This document shows, in pieces, positions 52,812-60,760 of a DNA stretch of 64,000 nt. The notes under the pieces are model-generated. The model did no database searches. It saw only the letters and a program-made list of their open reading frames with translations, and had not been told where the DNA came from. This DNA comes from Scandinavium sp036495715 (GTDB taxonomy: Bacteria; Pseudomonadota; Gammaproteobacteria; Enterobacterales; Enterobacteriaceae). Every line of letters starts with the position of its first letter. Position 1 is the first letter of the stretch. The translations under genes were made by a program, and so were the position numbers. The stretch is from positions 6,284 to 70,283 of the forward strand of contig DASXML010000080.1 in the NCBI GenBank assembly GCA_036495715.1. The letters run 5' to 3'.

Positions 52812-54176
52812 TTAATCACACTGTACTTTGATGGCCAGACCGCCCCGCGATGTTTCGCGGTATTTGGCGTTCATGTCTTTACCTGTCTCATACATGGTCT
52901 CAATCACTTTATCGAGTGACACGCGCGGTTCGCTGGTACGGCGCATTGCCATACGGGCAGAGTTGATCGCCTTCACCGAGGCAATGGCGTTACGTTCAAT
53001 GCACGGCACCTGCACCTGACCCGCAACCGGGTCGCACGTCAGGCCGAGGTTGTGTTCCATCCCGATTTCTGCGGCCACGCAGACTTGTTCCGGGCTTGCG
53101 CCCAGCAGCTCGGCAAGACCCGCCGCCGCCATCGAACAGGCCACGCCCACTTCACCCTGACAGCCAACCTCAGCGCCAGAAATTGAGGCATTCATCTTAT
53201 AAAGCGCGCCGATAGCCCCTGATGCCAGGAAGTAACGGATGTAGCTTTCCGGGCTAACCGGTTCGATGAAGTGATCGTAATACGCCAGTACCGCAGGAAC
53301 GATGCCGCACGCACCGTTGGTTGGGGCGGTCACTACACGGCCACCAGCCGCATTCTCTTCATTCACCGCAAGTGCGAACATATTGACCCAATCAACGACC
53401 GTCATCGGGTCACTGTTGGTTTTGTCCTGGCTGACCAGCATACGGCGCAGCGGTGCGGCACGACGTGGCACGCGCAGCGGCCCCGGCAGCACGCCTTCGG
53501 TATTCATCCCGCGATCGATACACGCCCGCATGGTTTGCCACACGTCAGCAAAATAGTCTTCAATCTCTTTTTTGCTGTGCAGTGCCCGTTCGTTCTGCAT
53601 CACCATGCCTGAAAGCGACAGGCCGGTTTCTTTGCAGAAGCCGAGCATCTCTTTCGCCGATTTGAATGGGTAGGGAACAACGACGTCGCCACTCATATCC
53701 TGGCCGAAATGCTCTTCATCGACGATAAAACCGCCGCCGATGGAGTAATACGTTTTGCTGTAAATGACGCTCTCGCCCGCAAACGCATGGATCGTCATCC
53801 CGTTTTCATGCAGGGACAAATTGTCGCTACGAAAACGCATACCGTCGTCCTGCGGGAAATCCACTTCGCGGCGGGCATTCGCCAACAGCAAACGTCCGCG
53901 GGTTTCTACATCGCGAATGAACGCCGGGATCGCGTCAATATCGACGGTAGCAGGCATGTTGCCCGCCAGACCCATAATAATGGCGATATCGGTATGGTGA
54001 CCCTTACCGGTTAATGACAGTGAACCGTACACGTCAACCGCGACGCGGGTCACATCATCGATCAGTCCCTTCTCGACCAGATCATCGACGAACTGTTTGC
54101 CGGCCTTCATTGGGCCTACAGTGTGGGAAGATGAGGGACCGATCCCCACCTTGAACATGTCGAATATACTAATCAC
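52812..54176 (-). CDS. sdaA: L-serine dehydratase 1
   Basis: A 454-residue [4Fe-4S] L-serine deaminase with GTG start at 54176 (MISIFDMFKVGIGPSSSHTVGPM), AGGAG 8 bases upstream. The SSSHTVGPMKAG substrate/beta-domain motif is near residue 14, and cluster cysteines lie in NGACGIVPAVL (about 343), VGCQGEVGVACSMAAAG (about 385) and GLTCDPVAG. It converts L-serine to pyruvate and ammonia. The longer frame from 54251 is not supported. Confidence 0.96.
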   Translation of the reverse strand: MISIFDMFKVGIGPSSSHTVGPMKAGKQFVDDLVEKGLIDDVTRVAVDVYGSLSLTGKGHHTDIAIIMGLAGNMPATVDIDAIPAFIRDVETRGRLLLANARREVDFPQDDGMRFRSDNLSLHENGMTIHAFAGESVIYSKTYYSIGGGFIVDEEHFGQDMSGDVVVPYPFKSAKEMLGFCKETGLSLSGMVMQNERALHSKKEIEDYFADVWQTMRACIDRGMNTEGVLPGPLRVPRRAAPLRRMLVSQDKTNSDPMTVVDWVNMFALAVNEENAAGGRVVTAPTNGACGIVPAVLAYYDHFIEPVSPESYIRYFLASGAIGALYKMNASISGAEVGCQGEVGVACSMAAAGLAELLGASPEQVCVAAEIGMEHNLGLTCDPVAGQVQVPCIERNAIASVKAINSARMAMRRTSEPRVSLDKVIETMYETGKDMNAKYRETSRGGLAIKVQCD

Positions 54177-54351
54177 GCTAACACTCCTGACAGGGTTACC
54201 GGAAAGTTCCGATAACGATGTTAAAACTGCGCATAGTGTAAGAGGGAACACCGGAGGCAGCTTAACTATTCACATGAATTAAACTAATGCTTCACCTCGA
54301 TTTAACTAATAGCGTGAGGTGAAACACAGAAACCGTTAACCCAAAGTATAG

Positions 54352-54930
54352 CTAAGGCTTCACGCCAATTTGTAAGGCCAGCTCACGAATAATGCCTGCG
54401 GTCATTCCCCAGACAAAATAATGCTGATACCAGGAGAGCCACACGCGGTGCGAATTACCGCGTCGGTGGATGTCGAGAGGGTGATAGCAGCCAAGGCGCA
54501 ACGCTTCCGCGAGCGGCATTTCAAAAACCGCCGCGACTTCGTCCTCGCTGGCGTGATAGTGCAGATCGGGGGGAATAATGCCCACCACAGGCGTGACCTG
54601 AAAACCGGTTACGCTGTCGACGGGCGGAAGAACACCTAATATTTCAACGGACGAAGGCGGAATAGCCACTTCTTCCTGCGCTTCACGCAGCGCAGCGGCG
54701 ATCAATGACGCATCGCTGCTGTCCACCGCGCCGCCGGGGAATGCCACCTGACCGGCATGTTTGCGCAGGCGCGGCGAGCGTTGAGTCAGCAACAAACCCG
54801 GTTCTTCACGACGCACAATCGGGATCAGCACCGCTGCCTGTCGCTGATTCAGCGTTGCTCGCGTTGGCTGCGGGCGCAGTAGCTGAAAACGAGAAATAAA
54901 CTCGTCGAGTTTGATGTCCGGGTGCGGCAT
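54352..54930 (-). CDS. nudL: Nudix hydrolase NudL
   Basis: A 192-residue Nudix hydrolase with the CoA-pyrophosphatase UPF0035 type. The Nudix box spans GGAVDSSDASLIAAALREAQEEVAI (about residues 66-90), and ends ...IRELALQIGVKP as in E. coli. Likely acts on CoA or nucleoside diphosphate derivatives. It starts 3 bp after the pabB stop and is probably cotranscribed. Confidence 0.93.
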   Translation of the reverse strand: MPHPDIKLDEFISRFQLLRPQPTRATLNQRQAAVLIPIVRREEPGLLLTQRSPRLRKHAGQVAFPGGAVDSSDASLIAAALREAQEEVAIPPSSVEILGVLPPVDSVTGFQVTPVVGIIPPDLHYHASEDEVAAVFEMPLAEALRLGCYHPLDIHRRGNSHRVWLSWYQHYFVWGMTAGIIRELALQIGVKP

Positions 54931-54933
54931 TAA

Positions 54934-56289
54934 TTAACGCTCCAGTTGTTGCAGGATACGGTTCACTTTATCAAAGGTTTCCTGATATTCCGCCTGCTCA
55001 TCGCTGTCGGCCACTACGCCACCGCCAGCGGAACAGACGATTTTGCCGCGAGTTGCCGTCAGAGTACGAATAGTAATGCTGGTATCCATATTACCGCACA
55101 GGCTGATATAGCCAATGCTGCCACACCAGGCGTTGCGGCGTTGTGGCTCCAGTTCGTCGATGATTTCCATCGCCCGGACTTTCGGTGCGCCGGTTATCGA
55201 CCCGCCGGGAAACGCCGCGCGCAGCAGATCGGTGGCATGCAGCGTCGTCGGCAGTTCAGCGGTAATGGTGCTCACCAGATGATGCACTGCCGGGAACGGC
55301 TCGACCACAAACAGCGCTGGGACGCGCACGCTGCCTGGTACGGCAACACGGCCAATATCATTGCGCATCAAATCGACGATCATCAGATTTTCCGCTCTGT
55401 CTTTTGGCGAAGTGCGGAGTTTTTCGGCCTGCTGCGCGTCCTGTTCAGGATCTGCCAGCCGGGGAAGCGTGCCTTTGATGGGGCGCGTCTGGATTTGCAT
55501 CTCGTCCAACTGAATAAAACGCTCTGGCGACAGGCTTAACACGGCGCTTTCTTCCAGGCGAATAAAGGCACTGAACGGCGCACGGTTGGCCTGATTCAAC
55601 TGACAAAATGCCTGCCATTCATCGCCGGAATAACAAGCCTGAAAACGCTGTGCCAGATTGACCTGATAGCAATCGCCGCTTTGCAGATAGGCCTGAACCT
55701 GGCGAAATTTCTCGCCGTATTCTTCGCGCGTCATATTTGAACGCCACGGCGACGTCAGTTTAAACGATTCCGTGACGACAGAACGTTGAGCCTCAAGCCA
55801 CGCCAGGCGTTGGTGCGGGTCGTCGTGGCTCAACAGCGACACGCGCTGCAACTGGTGATCGACAATCAGCGCCCAGCGGTAAATACCCAGCGCCATATCT
55901 GGCACGTCGAGATCGGCGTCGGCTATTTCCGGGAGCGACTCAAAACGACGCCCCAAATCGTAACCAAAGAGCCCCAATGCGCCGCCCTGAAAAGGTAAAT
56001 CCGGGTTTGTGGGAACAGAAAGTTCACACGCATCCAGCGCCTGTTTCAGCAGGCGCAGCGGATCGTCTGCGGACTCAACGGTGTTTTCGGCATGAGTCAC
56101 ATGCGTGAGCGCGCCGCGGGTTTCCAGCGTTGCCGCCGGATCGGCGACCATAATATCAAAGCGATTATGCGCATGATCGGCAAAGCCAGAGTGCAGTAGC
56201 ATCGCCCAGGGCAAGGCGGAGAGGGGAGTGAAATAGTATTCAGCGGCGTCGGCACGCCAGGGCAGCGTAATCACAGCAGGGGACAACAT
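54934..56289 (-). CDS. pabB: Aminodeoxychorismate synthase component I
   Basis: A 451-residue chorismate-binding enzyme starting MLSPAVITLPWRADAAEYYF. The core motifs QTRPIKGTLPRLADPEQD (about residues 275-292), KDRAENLMIVDLMRNDIGRV (about 310-330) and GGSITGAPKVRAMEIIDELEP (about 375-395) hold active-site Lys and Glu residues. With PabA it makes 4-amino-4-deoxychorismate for folate. GAGG lies 4 bases before the ATG at 56289. The frame's 23 extra codons upstream overlap the yoaH promoter. Confidence 0.95.
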   Translation of the reverse strand: MLSPAVITLPWRADAAEYYFTPLSALPWAMLLHSGFADHAHNRFDIMVADPAATLETRGALTHVTHAENTVESADDPLRLLKQALDACELSVPTNPDLPFQGGALGLFGYDLGRRFESLPEIADADLDVPDMALGIYRWALIVDHQLQRVSLLSHDDPHQRLAWLEAQRSVVTESFKLTSPWRSNMTREEYGEKFRQVQAYLQSGDCYQVNLAQRFQACYSGDEWQAFCQLNQANRAPFSAFIRLEESAVLSLSPERFIQLDEMQIQTRPIKGTLPRLADPEQDAQQAEKLRTSPKDRAENLMIVDLMRNDIGRVAVPGSVRVPALFVVEPFPAVHHLVSTITAELPTTLHATDLLRAAFPGGSITGAPKVRAMEIIDELEPQRRNAWCGSIGYISLCGNMDTSITIRTLTATRGKIVCSAGGGVVADSDEQAEYQETFDKVNRILQQLER

Positions 56290-56375
56290 CGACCTCAATC
56301 CATCTGACGCCGCTCGCTGGCTAATGTGCAGGCGGCATGAAATAATAAGCGCCCACAATGTAACAGGAGTTCACC

Positions 56376-56561
56376 ATGTTTGCAGGTTTACCTTCACTGA
56401 GCCACGACCAGCAGCAAAAAGCGGTCGAGCGTATCCATGAATTGATGACGCAGGGCATGAGCAGCGGGGAAGCCATCACGCTGGTCGCGCAAGAGCTGCG
56501 CGCCAACCATACCGGTGAGCGTATAGTGGCGCGTTTTGAAGATGAGGATGAAGAAGAGTAA
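56376..56561 (+). CDS. yoaH: UPF0181 protein YoaH
   Basis: A 61-residue protein, MFAGLPSLSHDQQQKAVERIHELMTQGMSSGEAITLVAQELRANH..., ending FEDEDEEE. It is about two residues longer than the E. coli protein as I remember it, which ends EDE; the extra residues and the stop lie where an ERIC element begins. Function is unknown. It is divergent from pabB. AGGAG precedes the ATG. Confidence 0.88.
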   Translation: MFAGLPSLSHDQQQKAVERIHELMTQGMSSGEAITLVAQELRANHTGERIVARFEDEDEEE

Positions 56562-56736
56562 TCCCGTCATACTTCGAGCCGCAGGGGTGTTGGCTGCACT
56601 CACTCACCTCCGTCACTTACTTGAGTAAGCTCCTGAGGATTCCCTCCCTTGCCGCGTGATTCGGCCTTTCAGGGCCAGCGTTAACGCTGTTCAAAGTGCC
56701 TTTGGCACTTAGTCCTGCAACTCGAATTATTTAGGG
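56562..56736. repeat. ERIC element with a 57-bp internal insertion
   Basis: The core CACTTACTTGAGTAAGCTCC with flanking TCACCTCCG and GAGGATTCCC is the ERIC (IRU) centre. The ends CGTCATACTTCGAGCCGCAGG and CCTGCAACTCGAATTATTTA are its inverted termini. Bases 56657-56713 interrupt the usual GCCGC/CCTGC junction with three consecutive hairpins: GGCC..GGCC, CAGCGTTAACGCTG and AAGTGCC..GGCACTT. Left end abuts the yoaH stop codon. Confidence 0.9.
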
Positions 56737-56759
56737 CTTAAAGAAGCGTAATCCCGCTG

Positions 56760-57107
56760 TTATTTAACGGCAGCGACGATCTTAATCTCAACTTTATACT
56801 GTGGCTTCATCAGTCCGGCCTGCACGGTGCAACGCACCGGCGCATGTCCGGCAACCACCCATGCATCCCAGGCTTTATTCATTGCGGCGAAATCTGCTTT
56901 ATCAGCAAGGAAAATCGTGGCATCGAGAATACAGGATTTATCGCTGCCCTGCTTTTCCAGAATCGCGTCAATCTGTGCCAGCGTGTTGGCGGTCTGCTCG
57001 AACGCGTCGGCATCCAGGTTTTCCGGCACGCCGGTGTAGTAAATAGTCTGGTTGTGAATAACCACGTCAGACCAGCGGGCTTCGGCATCAATACGGACGA
57101 TTGTCAT
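56760..57107 (-). CDS. yoaB: RidA family protein YoaB
   Basis: A 115-residue YjgF/YER057c/UK114 (RidA) family protein starting MTIVRIDAEARWSDVVIHNQTIYYTGVPEN. It ends GHAPVRCTVQAGLMKPQYKVEIKIVAAVK with the family's Arg in PVRCTV. RidA homologues hydrolyse reactive enamines/imines; for YoaB the substrate is not known. A GGAAACCGAG sequence precedes the ATG. It is divergent from yoaA. In E. coli yoaC may lie between yoaB and yoaH; I see no yoaC here. Confidence 0.93.
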   Translation of the reverse strand: MTIVRIDAEARWSDVVIHNQTIYYTGVPENLDADAFEQTANTLAQIDAILEKQGSDKSCILDATIFLADKADFAAMNKAWDAWVVAGHAPVRCTVQAGLMKPQYKVEIKIVAAVK

Positions 57108-57237
57108 CTCGGTTTCCTTTGTTGAATTTCCTGTAAACGTCGCCAGAGTGCCACATTGTCGGCGGTACGTCATTACTTTGGCTGGTACAACGCCCCACGC
57201 ACTGACATAATTACTGTCCAGATTTACAGGGGGTAGT

Positions 57238-59148
57238 GTGACGGACGATTTTGCAACAGATGGCCAGTTAGCCAAAGCGATCCCGGGTTTTAAACCCCGT
57301 GAACCGCAGCGTCAGATGGCGCATGCGGTGGCGAAAGCCATCGACGAAACGCGTCCGCTGGTGGTGGAAGCGGGGACCGGCACGGGCAAAACCTACGCCT
57401 ACCTTGCCCCTGCGCTGCGCGCAAAGAAAAAGGTAATTATCTCCACCGGTTCTAAAGCGTTGCAGGATCAGCTCTTTAGCCGTGACTTGCCGACGGTCGC
57501 CACCGCGCTGAAATTCACCGGTCGCCTTGCGCTGCTAAAAGGCCGCTCCAACTACCTCTGTCTTGAACGCCTCGAACAACAAGCGATAGCGGGCGGCGAT
57601 TTGCCTGTTCAAACGCTTAGCGACGTCATCATTTTGCGCAGTTGGGCGAATCAAACAGTCGATGGTGACATCAGCACCTGCGTGAGTGTGGCGGAAGATT
57701 CTCATGCGTGGCCGCTGGTCACCAGTACCAACGATAACTGTCTCGGCAGCGATTGCCCTTTATACAAAGACTGTTTCGTGGTGAAAGCGCGTAAAAAAGC
57801 GATGGATGCCGACGTGGTGGTGGTTAACCATCACCTGTTTCTCGCCGATATGGTGGTAAAAGAAGGCGGATTTGGTGAACTTATCCCCGAAGCGGAAGTG
57901 ATGATTTTCGATGAAGCCCATCAGCTGCCGGACATCGCCAGTCAGTATTTCGGCCAGTCGCTCTCTAGCCGCCAGCTTCTCGACATGGCAAAAGACATTA
58001 CCATTGCCTACCGCACCGAATTGAAAGACACCCAACAACTGCAAAAATGTGCAGACCGTCTGGCGCAGGCCACACAAGATTTCCGCTTACAGCTTGGCGA
58101 TCCGGGTTATCGCGGCAATTTGCGCGAACTGCTGGCCGACAGTGGCATTCAGCGCGCATTGTTGTTGCTCGATGATGCACTGGAGCTGTGCTACGACGTC
58201 GCCAAACTCTCTCTCGGGCGCTCGGCGTTGTTGGATGCCGCATTCGAGCGCGCGACGCTCTACCGCGCACGACTGAAACGGTTGAAAGACATTAACCAAC
58301 CCGGTTTCAGTTACTGGTACGAATGCACCTCGCGCAGCTTCACGTTGGCGCTGACGCCGTTGACGGTGGCCGATAAATTCAAAGAAGTGATGGCGCAGAA
58401 AGCGGGTAGCTGGATTTTCACCTCGGCGACGTTGTCAGTGAACGATGACTTGCATCACTTTACCGCGCGTTTGGGCATTGATGAGGCCGAGTCATTGCTG
58501 TTGCCGAGTCCTTTCGATTACGCCACACAGGCGCTGCTGTGCGTGCCGCGTAATCTGCCACTGCCCAATCAGCCCGGCGGCGCGCGTCAGCTCGCCACGA
58601 TGTTACGCCCGATGATTGAAGCCAACAACGGGCGCTGTTTTATGTTGTGCACGTCGCACGCGATGATGCGCGACCTGGCGGAACAGTTCCGTTCCATGCT
58701 CGATTTACCCGTTCTGTTGCAGGGCGAAACCAGTAAAGGCCAGCTGTTGCAGCAGTTTGTCAGCGCCGGAAACGCCTTATTGGTAGCGACCAGCAGTTTC
58801 TGGGAAGGGGTGGATGTGCGCGGCGATGCGCTGTCGCTGGTGATCATCGATAAACTGCCGTTTACCTCACCGGAAGATCCGCTGTTGAAAGCGCGAATGG
58901 AAGATTGCCGTTTACGCGGCGGCGACCCCTTTGATGAAGTCCAGTTACCCGATGCCGTTATCACTCTTAAGCAGGGGGTTGGGCGTTTGATCCGTGACAT
59001 CGACGATCGCGGCGTGTTGGTGATTTGTGACAATCGCCTGGTGATGCGCCCCTACGGCGCGGTGTTCTTATCGAGTTTACCACCGACCCCGCGCACCCGT
59101 GATATCAGCCGTGCTGTGCGTTTTCTCGCCCGGCTGTCGGTAACGTAA
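57238..59148 (+). CDS. yoaA: XPD/DinG-family DNA helicase YoaA
   Basis: A 636-residue superfamily 2 iron-sulfur helicase, GTG start at 57238 with AGGGGGT upstream. Walker A EAGTGTGKTYAYLAP (about residues 42-56), Fe-S cysteines around CLERLEQQ, CLGSDCPLYKDCFV (about 168-181), the DEAH box IFDEAHQLPD (about 222-231) and motif VI QGVGRLIRD (about 580) are intact. YoaA with the clamp-loader subunit HolC (chi) promotes repair at stalled forks. The stop lies 67 bp before tsaB. Confidence 0.95.
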   Translation: MTDDFATDGQLAKAIPGFKPREPQRQMAHAVAKAIDETRPLVVEAGTGTGKTYAYLAPALRAKKKVIISTGSKALQDQLFSRDLPTVATALKFTGRLALLKGRSNYLCLERLEQQAIAGGDLPVQTLSDVIILRSWANQTVDGDISTCVSVAEDSHAWPLVTSTNDNCLGSDCPLYKDCFVVKARKKAMDADVVVVNHHLFLADMVVKEGGFGELIPEAEVMIFDEAHQLPDIASQYFGQSLSSRQLLDMAKDITIAYRTELKDTQQLQKCADRLAQATQDFRLQLGDPGYRGNLRELLADSGIQRALLLLDDALELCYDVAKLSLGRSALLDAAFERATLYRARLKRLKDINQPGFSYWYECTSRSFTLALTPLTVADKFKEVMAQKAGSWIFTSATLSVNDDLHHFTARLGIDEAESLLLPSPFDYATQALLCVPRNLPLPNQPGGARQLATMLRPMIEANNGRCFMLCTSHAMMRDLAEQFRSMLDLPVLLQGETSKGQLLQQFVSAGNALLVATSSFWEGVDVRGDALSLVIIDKLPFTSPEDPLLKARMEDCRLRGGDPFDEVQLPDAVITLKQGVGRLIRDIDDRGVLVICDNRLVMRPYGAVFLSSLPPTPRTRDISRAVRFLARLSVT

Positions 59149-59215
59149 TTCATGGCGAACTGTGTTAATATGCGCGCCATTTTGTTGACCTGCTATTGCG
59201 AGAGCGCGACATCCT

Positions 59216-59911
59216 ATGCGAATTCTGGCTATTGATACCGCCACTGAAGCCTGTTCTGCGGCTTTGTGGAATAACGGTGCCACAACGGCTCATTTTGAGC
59301 TGTGTCCCCGCGAACACACCCAACGTATTCTGCCTCTGGTGCAGGATATTCTCAGCGAAACAGCAACCCAACTGACTGAACTTGATGCGCTGGCATTTGG
59401 CCGTGGTCCGGGGAGTTTCACCGGCGTGCGTATCGGTATCGGTATTGCACAAGGGCTGGCGCTGGGCGCAAATCTGCCGATGATTGGCGTGTCAACGTTG
59501 ATGACGATGGCGCAGGGCGCATGGCGCAGAACCGGAGCCACTCGCGTGTTAGCGGCCATTGATGCTCGCATGGGGGAAGTTTACTGGGCTGAATACCAGC
59601 GCGATGAACAAGGCCACTGGCGCGGTGAAGAAAGTGAAGCGGTGCTTAAACCAGATGCCGTTAATGCCCGGTTGAAACAACTTGACGGCGAGTGGACGAT
59701 TGTTGGAACAGGCTGGCAAGCGTGGCCTGACATGGCCAACGACACGCCTGTGACGCTCGCGGATGGCGAAACGTTGTTGCCTGCCGCAGAAGACATGCTG
59801 CCTCTGGCTTGCCAGCTTCTGAGCGAGAATAAAACCGTTGCCGTGGAACATGCCGAACCGGTTTATTTACGCAACACTGTGGCGTGGAAGAAACTTCCTG
59901 GCCGGGAATGA
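59216..59911 (+). CDS. tsaB: tRNA threonylcarbamoyladenosine biosynthesis protein TsaB
   Basis: A 231-residue ASKHA-fold protein starting MRILAIDTATEACSAALWNNG. Family motifs PREHTQRILPLVQDIL (about residues 32-47) and DALAFGRGPGSFTGVRIGIGIAQGLALG (about 60-87) are present. TsaB binds TsaD and TsaE to form t6A37 in ANN-decoding tRNAs and is essential in E. coli. It lies between yoaA and yeaY on the same strand. Confidence 0.96.
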   Translation: MRILAIDTATEACSAALWNNGATTAHFELCPREHTQRILPLVQDILSETATQLTELDALAFGRGPGSFTGVRIGIGIAQGLALGANLPMIGVSTLMTMAQGAWRRTGATRVLAAIDARMGEVYWAEYQRDEQGHWRGEESEAVLKPDAVNARLKQLDGEWTIVGTGWQAWPDMANDTPVTLADGETLLPAAEDMLPLACQLLSENKTVAVEHAEPVYLRNTVAWKKLPGRE

Positions 59912-59948
59912 ATCTTAGTTATATGACTGAGAATAAAGGAGTCCGATC

Positions 59949-60545
59949 ATGGCGAGTCAAAAGCAAATTGTTCGTGGGTTACTGGCTGGTCTGATCATTG
60001 CCGCACTGAGCGGATGCGTCACCGTTCCGGATGCCATTAAAGGCACCAGCCCGACGCCGCAGCAGGATTTGGCACGCGTGATGGCGGCCCCGCAGCTGTA
60101 TGTCGGTCAGGAAGCCCGTTTTGGCGGCAGAGTAGTGAGTGTCAACAACGAGCAGGGCAAAACCCGACTGGAAATCGCTACCGTGCCGCTGGATGAAGGC
60201 GCGCGTCCGGGGCTTGGCGACCCATCCCGAGGACGTATTTACGCGGATGTCAGCGGCTTCCTCGATCCAACGGATTTCAAAAACCAACTGGTTACCGTGG
60301 TGGGGCCGATTACCGGCACGGCCAAAGGGAAAATCGGCAATACGGCTTATACCTACATGGTGATGCAAGCTAACGGCTTTAAACGCTGGCGTGTGACGCA
60401 GCAAGTCATGATGCCGCCGCAGCCCATCGATCCCTATTGGGGTGGTGGGTGCCGGTATCATCGTTGTGGATACGGTGGCTTTGGGGCCTATGGCGGCTGG
60501 TACAATCCCGGTCCTGCCCAGGTACAAACTATCGTAACGGAATAA
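59949..60545 (+). CDS. yeaY: Slp-family outer-membrane lipoprotein YeaY
   Basis: A 198-residue lipoprotein with signal peptide and lipobox (LLAGLIIAALSGC, Cys about residue 23). The body matches the Slp family (DAIKGTSPTPQQDLARVMAAPQLYVGQEARFGGRV) and ends in a Gly/Tyr-rich tail (CGYGGFGAYGGWYNPG). Slp relatives are outer-membrane proteins induced at starvation; YeaY in E. coli is sigma-E dependent. It is followed by its own terminator. Confidence 0.93.
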   Translation: MASQKQIVRGLLAGLIIAALSGCVTVPDAIKGTSPTPQQDLARVMAAPQLYVGQEARFGGRVVSVNNEQGKTRLEIATVPLDEGARPGLGDPSRGRIYADVSGFLDPTDFKNQLVTVVGPITGTAKGKIGNTAYTYMVMQANGFKRWRVTQQVMMPPQPIDPYWGGGCRYHRCGYGGFGAYGGWYNPGPAQVQTIVTE

Positions 60546-60564
60546 CCGGTTGTTTTTAAAAATT

Positions 60565-60597
60565 AAAGAAACAGCGGCTGGTCCGCTGTTTCTTTTT
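60565..60597 (+). terminator. Terminator of yeaY
   Basis: AAAGAAACAGCGG and CCGCTGTTTCTTT form a 13-bp stem with a CTGGT loop and trailing Ts. Confidence 0.92.
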
Positions 60598-60671
60598 GTT
60601 GGGATGGATTCCCGATAGTCAGAAAAATAAATAGTGACGCGCTTCGCAACCTTAAATTCGACTAATTAATA

Positions 60672-60688
60672 AACTGGTACGATAAGTT
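60672..60688. promoter_or_regulatory. FadR operator of fadD
   Basis: AACTGGTACGATAAGTT resembles the FadR consensus AACTGGTCnGACCAGTT and the known E. coli fadD site in the same position, about 75 bp before the start codon. Confidence 0.8.
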
Positions 60689-60760
60689 AAAATGTTGTTA
60701 ATAACATGTTTATTGACAGGGGTTGTGATGACGACGAATTCTCATTTCAGAGGTGATGCA

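Noticed and set aside
56562..56736. First read as a novel MITE with Tn-like ends
   Set aside because: The central CACTTACTT..AGTAAGCTCC block identifies it as an ERIC; only its internal insert and flanks remain unusual.
60692..60760. ATG-started N-terminal extension of fadD
   Set aside because: Starts at 60692 and 60728 add residues not in FadD; the TTG at 60761 has AGAGG at good spacing and is the known E. coli-type start.
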